Positions 22,125 to 33,639 of a DNA stretch of 64,000 nucleotides are shown one piece after another. The notes beneath the pieces were generated by a model that was not told the DNA's origin, did not search any database, and saw nothing but the letters and a program-made list of their open reading frames with translations. A program made the position numbers and the translations under genes. Position 1 is the stretch's first letter. Each line of letters begins with the position of its first letter. This DNA is from Apostichopus japonicus (lineage: Eukaryota; Echinodermata; Holothuroidea; Aspidochirotida; Stichopodidae), in NCBI RefSeq assembly GCF_037975245.1, contig NC_092567.1:11442376-11506375 (forward strand). Reading direction: 5' to 3'.

Positions 22125-23847
22125 CAAGATTGTACAATCGTTTTTGACACATGCCGTTTTATTAATATTCGAGGCTGTAGTAAAAATCCTCGTGAAACAT
22201 TGGTATTATTCTTCTGAACCAAAACTTAGCTGTAGTAAAAATCAATGACATTAACAAATATCTTAATCAAATAATGCCTTCACCTAAAAGAATGTGCTGA
22301 ACTTAACCCACTGTTACGTCACCATCTCGATGTACATTAATCATGTTGCGCCGTTCTTGTTTATGTTCATCTAATATCGGGGCAAAAGTTCACCACAGCA
22401 CATACAACAGTCGTAACAACAGTCCGTTTAGCCGACCCTGTAGCTTACTGTATAGCTGCCCTTGCATATTCGCCTTTGTAACAAGCTCACTGGTTTTCAC
22501 TGGTTATGTTATTCTTTTCGTTTCTCTGAGTGTTAGGAGAAGTTGTTCTTTCATTAACTAAAGCTGCATATTACGTCATAGGTTGTAAATTGACCAAACC
22601 TTGAAATATTCGCAGAATTATTACATACCCTGCAACTAACTAAGATATCTAGATATGTTGTCACAATCACGTGACTGCTAATGATTAGTGAATTATTTGT
22701 CGTTTAACCAGATTTAGACAATTTGTGTCCCATAAATTTAGTGTCATAGATATTTGTTTTGTTAAAAACTTACTTTAATCTTCCTTGGTGGACTGAAGTA
22801 ACAATATGTGCTCAAGTCCTACTCATTCCTGTCATTCCTTCCCACGCACATTTACACAACAAGACCATAATACCAGTCAGAATGCGGGGGCAATTATCCT
22901 ACTACTTTGTTCTGTTGTCTAGATACCATGGTAACCAAAGAAATAGACATGTTTTTGTGACGCTGTATACGAACACAATGTTGAAAAAGATCACGCACAA
23001 GAATCTGATTTTTTTTTGGCGTCACGGCTAAATAAAAGCTTAGCTTTTGCCCTATATTGCTTTCTGCATTTTATTAAATGTATCTTAGATGTACAGTAGA
23101 CTCTTCTTTGGAGAAGCTGGATGATCCGATTACAGCAATGGTTGGATGACAAGAATAACTTAACGGATGTAACATTTACAAAGCTGTTAACAGTATCGAC
23201 TTAATTGCCATCAAATAGCACTCAAAAGCTTTCATCAGTTTGATGATTTTTTTATAAGTTTGATAGATGCTTGAACTCATTGGAAACTTGGTTGCTCTTT
23301 AACCAGCATCGGAACTTAAATAACAACTATCACATTTTTCATAACACATATACAGTACATACTAGCTTCACCTTCTTATACATGTAAGAATTGGGGCTGA
23401 AGTTGTTTCTATTCTGAAATCCTGCTGAGGCTAATACAAGCGGTCAGATTCATAGTTCCTACTATAATATTGCTAAGTATACCTTTGTTCAAATAACATG
23501 TACACTAAGAGTTTCCGTCCAAAAAAATATAGCTCGAATATATTACAAAAAGTCCGGCGCATATATTGTTCATTTCCTTTCAGTTATAAAATATAACATA
23601 TTTATAAATAGGAGAACCAAAGACTAGGAAATATAAAAATATGTACATCAGTATGAATATAAATATCAGAAAGTAAAAGATTAAAAATTAGTTGAAAACT
23701 TATGTTACTAAAAATAATCTACAAAAAGGATTCAAGTCATTCTGTTTGAATAAACTTTACAGTAAAGCAAAGAAAAAAAACTGAAGGGCTTCATTCCGTT
23801 TTGGGGGGCAAGATATTAAGATTGTGTACATTTCTGTTGGCTTTGAT
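22125..23847. other. Non-coding stretch, nothing recognised
   Basis: Several short frames (72-90 codons) are present without domains, motifs or consistent splice sites. No repeat of note is seen. Confidence 0.5.
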
Positions 23848-23851
23848 TAAA
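23848..23851. other. Target-site duplication TAAA, left copy
   Basis: TAAA directly before GACCCCGG; the same four bases follow the right end at 29472-29475. At four AT bases, chance agreement is possible. Confidence 0.55.
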
Positions 23852-24649
23852 GACCCCGGTCCCACGTATAAAATTGCATCTTCCGACCATCGTTTCTTAA
23901 CTATAGTCCGACCATATTAAACTAACTACGGTAGCGGTCACACGTAGCCTACTCACACTACTTTGTACTATATTCTTATTCGCGGACACATTGCATCAGT
24001 GAGTTAATTATGCTTTTGCAAAGCTATCATTCGCAGTTGCGTTGGGTCGGTCAAGGGTCACGGTTTTGACGATGTTTCGCGGAGTTTTTAGATGTAAGTA
24101 ATAGATGGTGGCGATGGAAGCTCAATTTGCAGTAGCGTTTCATTGGTTCTTAGATTTGTATAGGATTTGTATTGTAGGAGGCGTCACATATTGGAAGAAG
24201 CATTCCTGCAAAGACAAGAAGCCGCTGTTCGCCGACAGAGAGCGTATAGACCCATATTCATTCGTAATACACAGCGAAATATTATGGATATGAAAGCCCA
24301 GCACGCACTGCTCACGTTAATGTGTATGCGTCCGTTCGTATCCCTGGTTCGCCATCATTTCCGCACACTTCCTAAACACCTCCTTATTCCTGACGTGGTT
24401 TTCCACCATACTCTGTATCTACCCCCCCCCCCCCCCCAATATATCAATTAGTGTCAGGATTTCTTGTTCCTCCCAGGTTTTACCGCGAGTAGTGGCCACC
24501 ATTGGGAGTTGTCTTTGGAGTGTCGAATTGTTCGGAGTGTTGATTGTTGTGTTGTTTTGTGGTAGAACCGTACGTGTGCATGTACAGTACATGTATTAGT
24601 ATACAGTATGCAGTGCAGTGCAGGTTTGTTTTGTTTACATCGTCGCTAT

Positions 24650-25515
24650 TAGTCCAGGAGCCCAGAAGGTTTATTCAGCCGAAGAGGTACAAAAGGTTTG
24701 GTGGCCTGATTGTGTTGGTAGGTGACCAACCTTCAATAAAATGTGTTGCTGCCGGGGTACACCCTGCATGGTAGGTGAGGGGGTCACAAAATAAGGGGGC
24801 AAAATATGCTTTTATTTAGCTGAAGAGGTAAAAGCACGCAAGTTTCTGGGTTTTATACCCAGGAGGGTACCTTGCATCATGGTGGCAATGACAGCAATAT
24901 CTGACTGCATGGGGCCCCAGACAGTAGCCCAAAAGGGGCCCGCCCATATGGTATTATTCAGCTGAAAAGGTACAAGGGTGAATTCTTTTGCATTTGATTT
25001 ATTACACATTGGGGTGTACTAAAACACTAATTACAGTAACTTTTTCCTGCATAGGGGCCCAAACAGTAGCCCTAAGAATGTGCCATGCGGTACAACCAGC
25101 TGTTGGCTAATTTATCTAGCTGAAAAGGTACATGAACAAAACTTGTTGGATACTGCTCCCAGCAAGAATAATTACATTGCTGTAGCAACAACAGCAATAT
25201 CTGCCTGCATTGGGCCCCAGACAGTGGCCCAAAAGGGCCCTCCCACATGGTATTATTCAGCTGAAAAGGTACAAGGGTAGATCCTTTTGCATTTGAACTA
25301 TTACACATTGGGGTATACTAAAATACTAATGACAGTAACTTTGTCCTGCATATATGCCCAAACAGTAACCTTAAAGATAGGCCCTGCAGCCCAACCAGCT
25401 GTTAGCTTATTTCCCTACCTGAACAGGTACATAAACAAAACGTGTTAGATACTGCTTCGAGCAAGACTAACTCTATTGCTGCAGTAATGACAGCACATCT
25501 GCCTGCATGGGGCAA
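24650..25515. repeat. Left inner arm with two 300-bp tandem units
   Basis: Starts TAGTCCAGGAGCCCAGAAGG, the reverse complement of the sequence ending at 29201. About 255 bp of single-copy arm is followed by units whose marker ggccccagacagt lies at 24913 and 25213, exactly 300 bp apart; a third, truncated start (ctgcctgcatggggc) is at 25499. Phrases such as agctgaaaaggtac recur twice per unit. Confidence 0.9.
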
Positions 25516-27640
25516 GACGGCGGATAACAATTAAATGATCAAATCATGGTGAGTTCAAATTCTTCTGTTTCTCAAATACTCATTTGTTTAGCTATAAAAT
25601 TCTAGTTAAGGGGGTACCTTCACAGAAAAATAATTACACTTGCTGGTTTCCACATTTCTAGCAATTGCCATAAATAACTATAACTATATCCCATCCCTTT
25701 CAATTGACAAGCTTCCCTTTTCCCAAACAATATTATTTTATTCATATTTTGAGGATTTTCGGGTAGTATTTTTAATTAGGGCCAAGCTGGATGCACTCGG
25801 GCTACGCCCTCGTGCATTATTATAAAAGTATCTGTGTTTAATCACGGTAGTCTAATTAACCCCCGATCGTGCATTATCCTATAGATAAACCCACGCTGAC
25901 CGTTGATTAACTCCGTTCATTCATACCTTATGATTTTTGTCAATAAAAAGGCAAAAAATACAACAAAAAAATTTAGCAGATTTGATAAATGTGTTACCCC
26001 GTAGAATTAGTTTATTAACTACCAAAACAACAATGCACATGTGCAAAAAAAAAAAAAAAAACGCCCAAATGATCACGAATATTCACAACAATTTTACGGC
26101 TATCAGTAAAAAAAAATGCATCAAACATGGGAATGGAAGCAATTTAGAAAGATTATAGATTAACATGAACACAAATATTAACATGGACAGTTAATCAACA
26201 TTCTTCGTACTTCCATAGCAACCGCGCCTCTCTGAACATGATGTAGGGCCTAGGCCTACGTACGTATATCATATCCCACATATACGTACATACGTTCACA
26301 TGTATGTCAACGAACGAGTGGACGGACAATCTAGTCCAGCATAGTGTAACTTTGTGTTGAATTATACGGTCAGTTTATTCATCATGAAATATATTAAATT
26401 AAACAGATGAGCTAGCTTAACGTTAGGCCTATTTGAGAATTTTTTGTCTAGATCGATTATTTTGTTTTGAGGAAAACATTCACCAGGCCTTAAAGCGCTT
26501 TCTATGTCGTAAATAATCACTATACTGTGACATACATCAACACAATAGAACGGGCAGAAAGGTAATATTCTCTATTGACAAGAACTTATGGATTTCATCG
26601 TTATTATGTAATAAAACCCATCTGTTTGCACTTGGTTAAAAACAAAAAAACTTCCACCACACTCCCAAAGCAACATTTCATCTGCTTGACATGTACAAAA
26701 CCTGTAACCGAGAACCTATGAGACTGTTGAACATTGATGTAGTTTTGATATTTGGCCTTTTCTTGGTTGGCCCAAACATGTAACATTATTTGGCAAAAAA
26801 ATTACTGCAAAATATTACTTGCTAAGTCAAGTGCTGTATTTTCCATGTTCTGCTGTGACAATGGACAATAATAATGTCAGCAGCTAACATTTCAGAAAAT
26901 TCCACTGACTTACAGTACTTGTTACTTTTCTGTACATTCGTAACTTTTGTACCTAGCTATGGGCATCTAGTAATAATCCTTCGTTATAATCTTGTGTGCT
27001 AAACTTTATGTTATCAAAATTATACAAGTATTAGTGAAATAGCATGCATGGGAGTAAGCAGATGGCTGTACGTTTGATCTTGTAAAGCAAATCAATGTTG
27101 CCTAAGATATACAAAATGGTGTCAAAGTGACTGTTTACGGTACATTATCCTAGTGTACATGTATTATGGATATATGTTATCATTTTAACAAAAAATGTAA
27201 ATATGTTATTTCAGCAAGTGATGATGTTAACATGCCTTCATGTGATTATCACTGATAAATCATTACGATCAATGATTGAGCAATTTGAATCAAAGTATAT
27301 CAGTTCAATGTTACAACGATGGAGACCAACTTTGAGTTAATTAGGGCCAGTACAATGTTTTAGGTCATTCTGAAAGATACAATTCTGGCTACACAAAGTA
27401 TATTAAATTACATTTCAAAAAGTGCACCTATCATATCGTTCAGGTATGGCATTCACAGTTTTGAATTGCCTCGCAATCCACTTATAAGGTACGTTACTCT
27501 GGATTTCTAACGAAGAAGACAAATAACGATGTTAACCAGGTCCAATAAATCATAAACCTCTTGTAATTATATTATTTCTGTTTTCTCTCACTGCTCGTCC
27601 AATCGTGGCAAGATACAATAAACATGAAAGGAGGGGCCAT
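25516..27640. other. Unique core of the foldback element
   Basis: AT-rich sequence between the arms without a convincing ORF. It contains the imperfect palindrome TGCACTCGGGCTACGCCCTCGTGCA (25792-25816) and an A18 run near 26047. Confidence 0.55.
25792..25816. repeat. 25-bp imperfect palindrome, dispersed-repeat motif
   Basis: Starts TGCACTCGGGC and ends GCCCTCGTGCA, so 11-bp arms with one mismatch around CTA/CTACG-type centre bases. Sequences of this shape (CGAGGGCGTAGCCCGAG) are common in dispersed repeats of many animals. Confidence 0.6.
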
Positions 27641-29201
27641 GTTGGGCTTTATTGTCTGAGCCCCAGTGCAGAACGAAGTTGGTGTCATTGGTAGACCTAC
27701 TTGGGTAAACCTAAATGTATCAGCATCAATGCTGAAAGATTCACCCTTGTACTACTTTGACTGAATAACACCATACGGGCCTTTCTGGACCACTGTCTGG
27801 AGCCCCATGCAGGCAAATATTGCTGTTATTGCTATTATAATATAACAAATATTGCTAGGGCCAGTATCCAACAAGTTAAATTTATGTACCTTCTACTAAA
27901 TCAGTCGAAGACTGATAAGGCAACAGGGCCTATTTTTAGAGCTACTGTTTGGGCCCCTATGCAGGACAAAGATACTGTCATTAGTATTTTAGTATACCCC
28001 AATGTGTATTAGTTCAAATGCAAAGGGATCTACCCTTTTGGGCCACTGTCTGGGGCCCAATGCAGGCACATATTGCTGTTATTGCTACAGCAAAGTAATT
28101 AGTCTTGCTGGGAGCAATATCCAACAAGTTTGTACCTGTTCAGCTAGAAAAATTAGCTAACCACTGGTTGGGCCGAAGGGCCTATCTTTAGGGTTACTGT
28201 TTGGGCCCCTATGAAGGACAAAGTTACTGTCATTAGTATACCCCAATGTGTAATAGTTCAAATGCAAAAGGATCTACCCTTGTACCTTTTCAGCTGAATA
28301 ATACCATGTGGGCGGGCCTTTTTGGGCCACTGTCTGGGGCCCAATGCAGGCAGATATTGCTGTTGTTGCTACAGCAATGTAAATATTCTTGCTGGGAGCA
28401 GTATCCAACAAGTTTTCTTTATGTACCTTTTCAGCTAGATAAATTAGCCAACAGCTGTTGGTCGCATGGCCCATTCTTAGGGCTACTGTTTTGGCCCCTC
28501 TGAAGGACAAAGTTACTGTCATTAGTGTTTTAGTATACCACAATGTGTAATAGTTCAAATGCAAAAGGATCTACCCTTGTACCTTTTCAGCTGAATAATA
28601 CCATATGGGCGGGCCTCTTTTGGGCTACTGTCTGGGGCCCCATGCAGTCAGATATTGCTGTCGTTGCTACAGCAGTGTAATTATTCTTGGTGAGAGCAGT
28701 ATCCAACAAGTTTTGTTCATGTACCTTTTCAACTAGATAAATTAGCCAACAGCTGGTTGTACCACATGGCCCATTCTTAGGGCTACTGTTTTGGCCCCTA
28801 TGCAGGACAAAGTTACTGTAATTAGTGTTTTAGTACACCCCAATGTGTAATAGTTCGAATGCAAAGAATTCACCCTTGTACCTTTTCAGCTGAATAATAC
28901 CATATGGGCGGGCCCCCTTTGGGCTACTTTCTGGGGCCCCATGCAGTCAGATATTGCTGTCATTGCCACCATGATGCAAGGTACCCTCCTGGGTATAAAA
29001 CCCAGAAACTTGCGTGCTTGTACCTCTTCAGCTAAATAAAAGCATATTTTGCCCCCTTATTTTGTGACCCCCTCACCTACCATGCAGGGTGTGCCCCGGC
29101 AGCAACACATTTTATTGAAGGTTGGTCACCTACCAACACAATCAGGCCACCAAACCTTTTGTACCTCTTCAGCTGAATAAACCTTCTGGGCTCCTGGACT
29201 A
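27641..29201. repeat. Right inner arm with four to five 250-300-bp tandem units
   Basis: Reverse complement of the left arm. The marker tctgg(g/a)gcccc/aatgcag falls near 27796, 28047, 28332, 28633 and 28932, so spacings run from 250 to about 300 bp and the units nearest the outer end are most regular. The outer 240 bp (28960-29201) pairs with the single-copy part of the left arm. Confidence 0.9.
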
Positions 29202-29471
29202 TATGTCAAGGGATTGAAATCGGGGATTTCCGGCCGAAGTCAGTGTTTATGCTAAAATGCATAGTCGGACAACGCAATTGCGGTCACATGCATGGTTATT
29301 CCTGCTAACGATGGTCGCACCATTGTTAATTCGGGGCTAATGATGCTAATTAACATCTTTAGTGGACGATGGTCGGACGATCTTCAGACCATAGTAGAGA
29401 GCGGTCACACGCAAATCGTACCATGGTCGGAACATCGTTATGTTTGAGAAAATGTACGTGTGACCGGGGTC

Positions 29472-29475
29472 TAAA
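29472..29475. other. Target-site duplication TAAA, right copy
   Basis: Directly follows GGGGTC at 29471 and mirrors 23848-23851. Confidence 0.55.
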
Positions 29476-32275
29476 ATACGTTTAGTGCAGGATACAATGG
29501 GTGTTCCATACGAATAGTTCATGTCTTCTCAATATAATAGGAATTGTCCAATCAAAACGCTCAAAGGAATGATTAGTTAACGGAAGAGATGTAAATGTTT
29601 GATGCAGATTATAATTATGGGGATTTTTAATCTGGTTTTTTTCTTGATACACCATTATTGATGTAAGAATTATCCCTCGCGACAAAAATGGTATAGTTTA
29701 TGCTATATATGAAACATCACCTTTGACGATGTCATAAGAGGGATTTGTCTTAAGTACAGACTAAGCTGATATACATATACGACTGTCTGATATAACAGAC
29801 AACACATAGTCATATAGTATATATCGCTGTAGGCATTCTGTTGCAGTCGCTCCGGACTAAGACATGTTTGGTTACATGGATGAAAGTGCTACAGTATGCA
29901 TAGCTATAGAGACTTCAAACTATTCATGGTGATTTTCTAACTTTAAGATATTGATATAAAATATATATATTTTTTATTAGATTTGTTTTAACAGTTACAG
30001 ATCAGTGAGGTATGCGACATAATTATATAATACAGGTTACTTTATGACAGAGCGTTAATCTAGGATATGATCTTCATTTCACCCGACATTCTTGAAATAT
30101 ATAGGCGAAATCTTACATGTTCTCAAGTGTCTACTTCCTGTTAGGCTCACAGTATACTTTGAAACCTTTGTGATGATTTTAAAAAGTTTTCATGACCCTT
30201 TTATCATGATCCTAAGCTTTGTTTTTTGCTCAACTTTCTGTTGGTGCTATACAACTACTTTCCATGTTTTATTATAAACTGTCCCTACTCCTCTCTTTCA
30301 ACGCCCTTTCATCTGATATGGAACCATATTCATGTGTTCCTAAAGCAGCCATATCCGTTGTTGTATTATATTATTAATTTAGCATGAACCGAAAGCGTGT
30401 GCACCTGTAAATGTTTAGAAAGGTGTGTGCGCATTATTGAAGTGGTAATTCATGTAAGCACACGTTGCGCGTTAGAACATTATTCTAATTCAGTAAACTT
30501 GAACCAAAATAATAGAAACAATGGTCATAAAAATCTACGTATTGCCTAATTAGTTATGGCGCACTTTCTCTAGTTTGATTTGTTATTTTTAAGTAATATA
30601 TCAAATATGAAAAAAAACTTAGAGATTCTAATGGGAGGGGGGCATACTGAAGTAACGACAATTATATTTAAAGATAAATTTGCAATTGTCCAACGACCAG
30701 GAGTTATTTCTCCAGGATGTATATATATCGTACAATACACAATATACGTTAGAAACCTTGTGACGAGGTTGGTACAAATAAATGAAAATAAATGAAGTCT
30801 CCCTTCCACGCTCGTACTCCAGCACTTTCATCCTATTTCCTAATTATTGTTGTCCTTCTTTCTCTGCATGTAGACCCCTATATGCTCTCCTTATAGAACT
30901 AATTGTCTTGTGATCAATGAACATTCTCAATTTTAAAATAGAGAATATTCAGACAGATAAAAACATATAAAGCGAAATGAATCTATCGTGCCTCCCTGCG
31001 GTGTCTCTCTTCCACACCGTCTCAGTCAAAAAATGTTTTATTGGTGAAAATATCGATGCATACTTTTCATCTCTAGAATCTTTACGTCTGACGTCACTAC
31101 ACGCAGCTACACAACAAGCATTAAGTGTGACTCGGTTCTAGTAGTTTGAGTTGTAATGGGATTTAAGGGATCCCTATTTATTATATTTTATTATTGATTT
31201 AGATTAACGTATATATACGTGACTGATATAAATGTGTGGGTCCAAGCAAGCTTATATATGAAAGGACGTATCTTGGTTAACTCGAAACTAACAAATGGAT
31301 TTAAGGTAGGTTTCTTAAACTTCGTGTACTTTAACGTACTAGGAAAATTAAAGGAGAGGTAACTACTTAAAAGTTTAACTAAAATATTAAAGTTAAGGTT
31401 TTTATTTCATTTTCAAGAAACGTCTTTTGTACCATCCTCTTTATGTACAGTAGTATGAATTAGCAGCAGCATTATGATACAAACAATCAACGGTGAATAG
31501 TGGTTTTAAAATGTTTGTATTATTCCTGTCGTCTTTTGAATAACTGCTAAATTATTCTTCAAAAAATAGTATCTCGGAGGAGTTTGGAGAGGGAGGGGGG
31601 GGGGGGGTTCAAAGTACCTGGTAATGTGGATGATTTTGTAATATTTACCACCCGGCAAATTAACTATTGTATCTTCATAATCATATTCAAGTGCTGACGA
31701 TAATATAATGCAACATCCGGGCCTTTTATCCTCACATGGTTCCTATTGGTATTAGAACTCTTTCCATCAGTACCATTCCATATATATGTATATTATAGCA
31801 TACGAAACACTATGTTGTAGTAGAGACAAATTATTCCTTATTGTGAGCCGAGTCTGAGACCACTTGGTTCGAGTATGGTACTCTCGAGTCCGAACAGCCT
31901 TTCTATAGAGTATATGAGCAACCCAAACAAAGTCCGAATCCAGCTAATACATAGAGACAGAGCAATGACGAGCTTACACGGTTTCTGCCTATACTGGTCT
32001 AATAGACACACAGGGCGTATCGGTTACATAAACCCACTCTAAATATTCCTTAATTTACAGACCGTCGCTTCCTGGTCTCAATGTTCCTTGCCTAACGTTG
32101 AACAGAGAGAGTCAACTATTGGAAAACTGATGATGTGCGCATGTAAAAACTTCCAATTAAACATACACACACCCTGGGTAAATTTAGAAAGAAAGCAATA
32201 TGTGCAGGGTTTATTATATTTTATGATATTTTTCAATCTAACAGATCTAGACTAGATCTGAGAAGTTCATCATTA
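29476..32275. other. Non-coding stretch, nothing recognised
   Basis: No gene or family repeat is visible. A TGACGTCA lies at 31089 and a G-run (about 13) at 31595-31607. Overlapping open frames on both strands near 30570-30830 are short and of chance type. Confidence 0.5.
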
Positions 32276-32363
32276 TGACGTCACCCAGTGTTTAATGACG
32301 TCACTCAGTGTTTGATGACGTCACTCAGTGTTTGATGACGTCACTCAGTGTTTGATGACGTCA
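32276..32363. promoter_or_regulatory. Array of five CRE sites (TGACGTCA) at 20-bp spacing
   Basis: Perfect TGACGTCA palindromes start at 32276, 32296, 32316, 32336 and 32356. The unit is about TGACGTCACTCAGTGTTTGA, with small changes in the first two copies. TGACGTCA is the consensus cAMP response element bound by CREB/ATF bZIP dimers, and 20 bp is close to two helical turns, so all sites face the same side of the DNA. A TATA-like box lies 37 bp further on. Function is inferred; it could equally be a minisatellite that happens to contain a CRE. Confidence 0.7.
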
Positions 32364-32399
32364 CTCACTGACAATCGATGACGGGTTGTATGTTTTCCC

Positions 32400-32406
32400 T
32401 ATAAAG
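32400..32406 (+). promoter_or_regulatory. TATA-like box downstream of the CRE array
   Basis: TATAAAG in ttccctataaagctg, 37 bp after the last CRE and 228 bp before the candidate exon at 32635. It could serve an internal promoter of the plus-strand gene. No clear first exon with a donor is seen between them. Confidence 0.35.
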
Positions 32407-32634
32407 CTGATGTATTCATCTTTTTAAGTCCGAGCATCTTACATTGACGAGTCTGTCTCCTTCATTGACTTTAGGGTGTTCAATGTATATGTGCGTTTAC
32501 CTGCCAGGAATAGTTTACTGTGATATTTGTGAAGATATATTATTCTAACTTATTTATTTTTGCTTCAACGTATTGCATTTTCCTGAAATTCAATTTCAAA
32601 ATTCTCATGAATATAATATTTGTCTTCCTTTCAG

Positions 32635-32670
32635 GCCTGTGACCATCTAGGCAATCTACCAGGAGAAGAG
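32635..32670 (+). CDS. Candidate 36-nt microexon (E3) of the unidentified plus-strand gene
   Basis: Follows a strong acceptor (atatttgtcttcctttcag) and ends at a strong donor GAG|gtaagag. It reads ACDHLGNLPGEE with whole codons at both ends (phase 0 in, phase 0 out), so it joins E2 (phase 0 exit) and E5 at 43167. The alternative frames are not excluded by length alone. The quality of both splice sites is the main support. Confidence 0.5.
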
Positions 32671-33610
32671 GTAAGAGAGACATATATTCATGTTCCTGTT
32701 AATTAGTAACGGTAATTTTAATAACAGACAAAGAGATATTAATCAATGTGAAACAAAGAAATAAAAAAAGAGAAAAAGAGTATTCGACTTTGTTTCTCAT
32801 CAGGGGGGAGATTTATAATTGTCGTGTATCGAACATGGACGTTAGATAGGCCAGTTACAAGTTTATACAGTATCCGGTAATGATAATAACACCGTTCTCA
32901 ATGTCAAGTTTAGATGCGGCCATAATAATCTTCCCTCCGCACACAGAGTCAAAGAAATGTTAAACAAAGAAACGGATAGACTTTTAAATACTGCCAGGTT
33001 TAGTCAGATGTTATGAAGCGTTACAAGCTTCACACAATATTGGAAAATAACTTTCAAACTGTCAACCCCCCCCCCTCCCTTCGGCAGATGCTTCATGATT
33101 ATTTTATTTCACTCTGCTGTAGTGCATGTCATAATTCGTTACCAATTCAAAAAAGTATCAAAGAAGATATTTTTAAATTTCTTGTAGTAAATCCTTTGTT
33201 CATTAATTTCTGGGTTTTTTTTTTTACAGTTTATTGACCGTGATAGGAACTGATTAAAAAAATAAACATTTTGAATGGCACTTTTATAGTGTAACAATTT
33301 TCTCTACACACAAAGGGCTAACTGTAGAAGTCTATACTCAAATCTACCATAAATCTCTACTCCGGTATTCTTTAATATAATAAAATCATTATAATCATTC
33401 CCTGGGGTCGGGGAGGGGTTGGTGATGGTTTAGGATTGTATCCGTTGGGTAATAGCATCATGAATCATTGTGAAACGAGAGCATACACTGTGTCATAAAT
33501 TCACTATCTCGGAGCGAACTGTTGTTATATGACATATAAGGAAACTAGTAGAAATGAACGGTTGATGTTTTAGTGACTGAGTGATGACGTCATACCGTAA
33601 TCCCTTACAG

Positions 33611-33639
33611 AGTGGATTAAATGTAGGAGGGTGCTTCAG
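33611..33639 (+). CDS. Candidate 29-nt cassette exon (E4)
   Basis: Acceptor cgtaatcccttacag and donor CAG|gtaagttcc are good. In phase 0 it reads SGLNVGGCF plus two bases, so including it shifts the frame: E5 would then stop early, while the segment at 43983 would read an open 39-codon tail. This suggests either an alternatively used exon or a chance pair of sites. Confidence 0.3.

Larger units (their letters stand above)
23852..29471. mobile_element. 5.6-kb foldback-type DNA element with nested inverted repeats
   Basis: The ends are GACCCCGGTCCCACGTA (left) and the reverse complement of a right end reading GACCCCGGTCACACGTA, 16 of 17 matching. A TAAA duplication flanks them (23848-23851 and 29472-29475). 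Both terminal regions repeat short motifs such as GCGGTCACACG and TCCGACCATCG, like subterminal transposase-binding sites. Further in, 24650 starts a second, larger inverted repeat whose partner ends at 29201. Its arms carry about 300-bp tandem units, two in the left arm and four to five in the right. The core 25516-27640 is unique. No transposase is recognised, so it is probably non-autonomous. The superfamily is unclear: a 4-bp duplication does not fit hAT (8), PIF/Harbinger (3) or Kolobok (TTAA). Confidence 0.65.

Noticed and set aside
21875-22248. Open frames of 86-115 codons on both strands made of IYIYIY repeats
   Set aside because: They are translations of the (TA)n palindrome; the TA dinucleotide is open in several frames and encodes nothing.
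24105-24451. 94-codon frame (arginine-rich start RRRHILEEAFLQRQEAAVRR) inside the foldback element, as a transposase remnant
   Set aside because: It loosely recalls the start of PIF/Harbinger-type proteins but has no catalytic motif, and the 4-bp duplication does not fit that superfamily.
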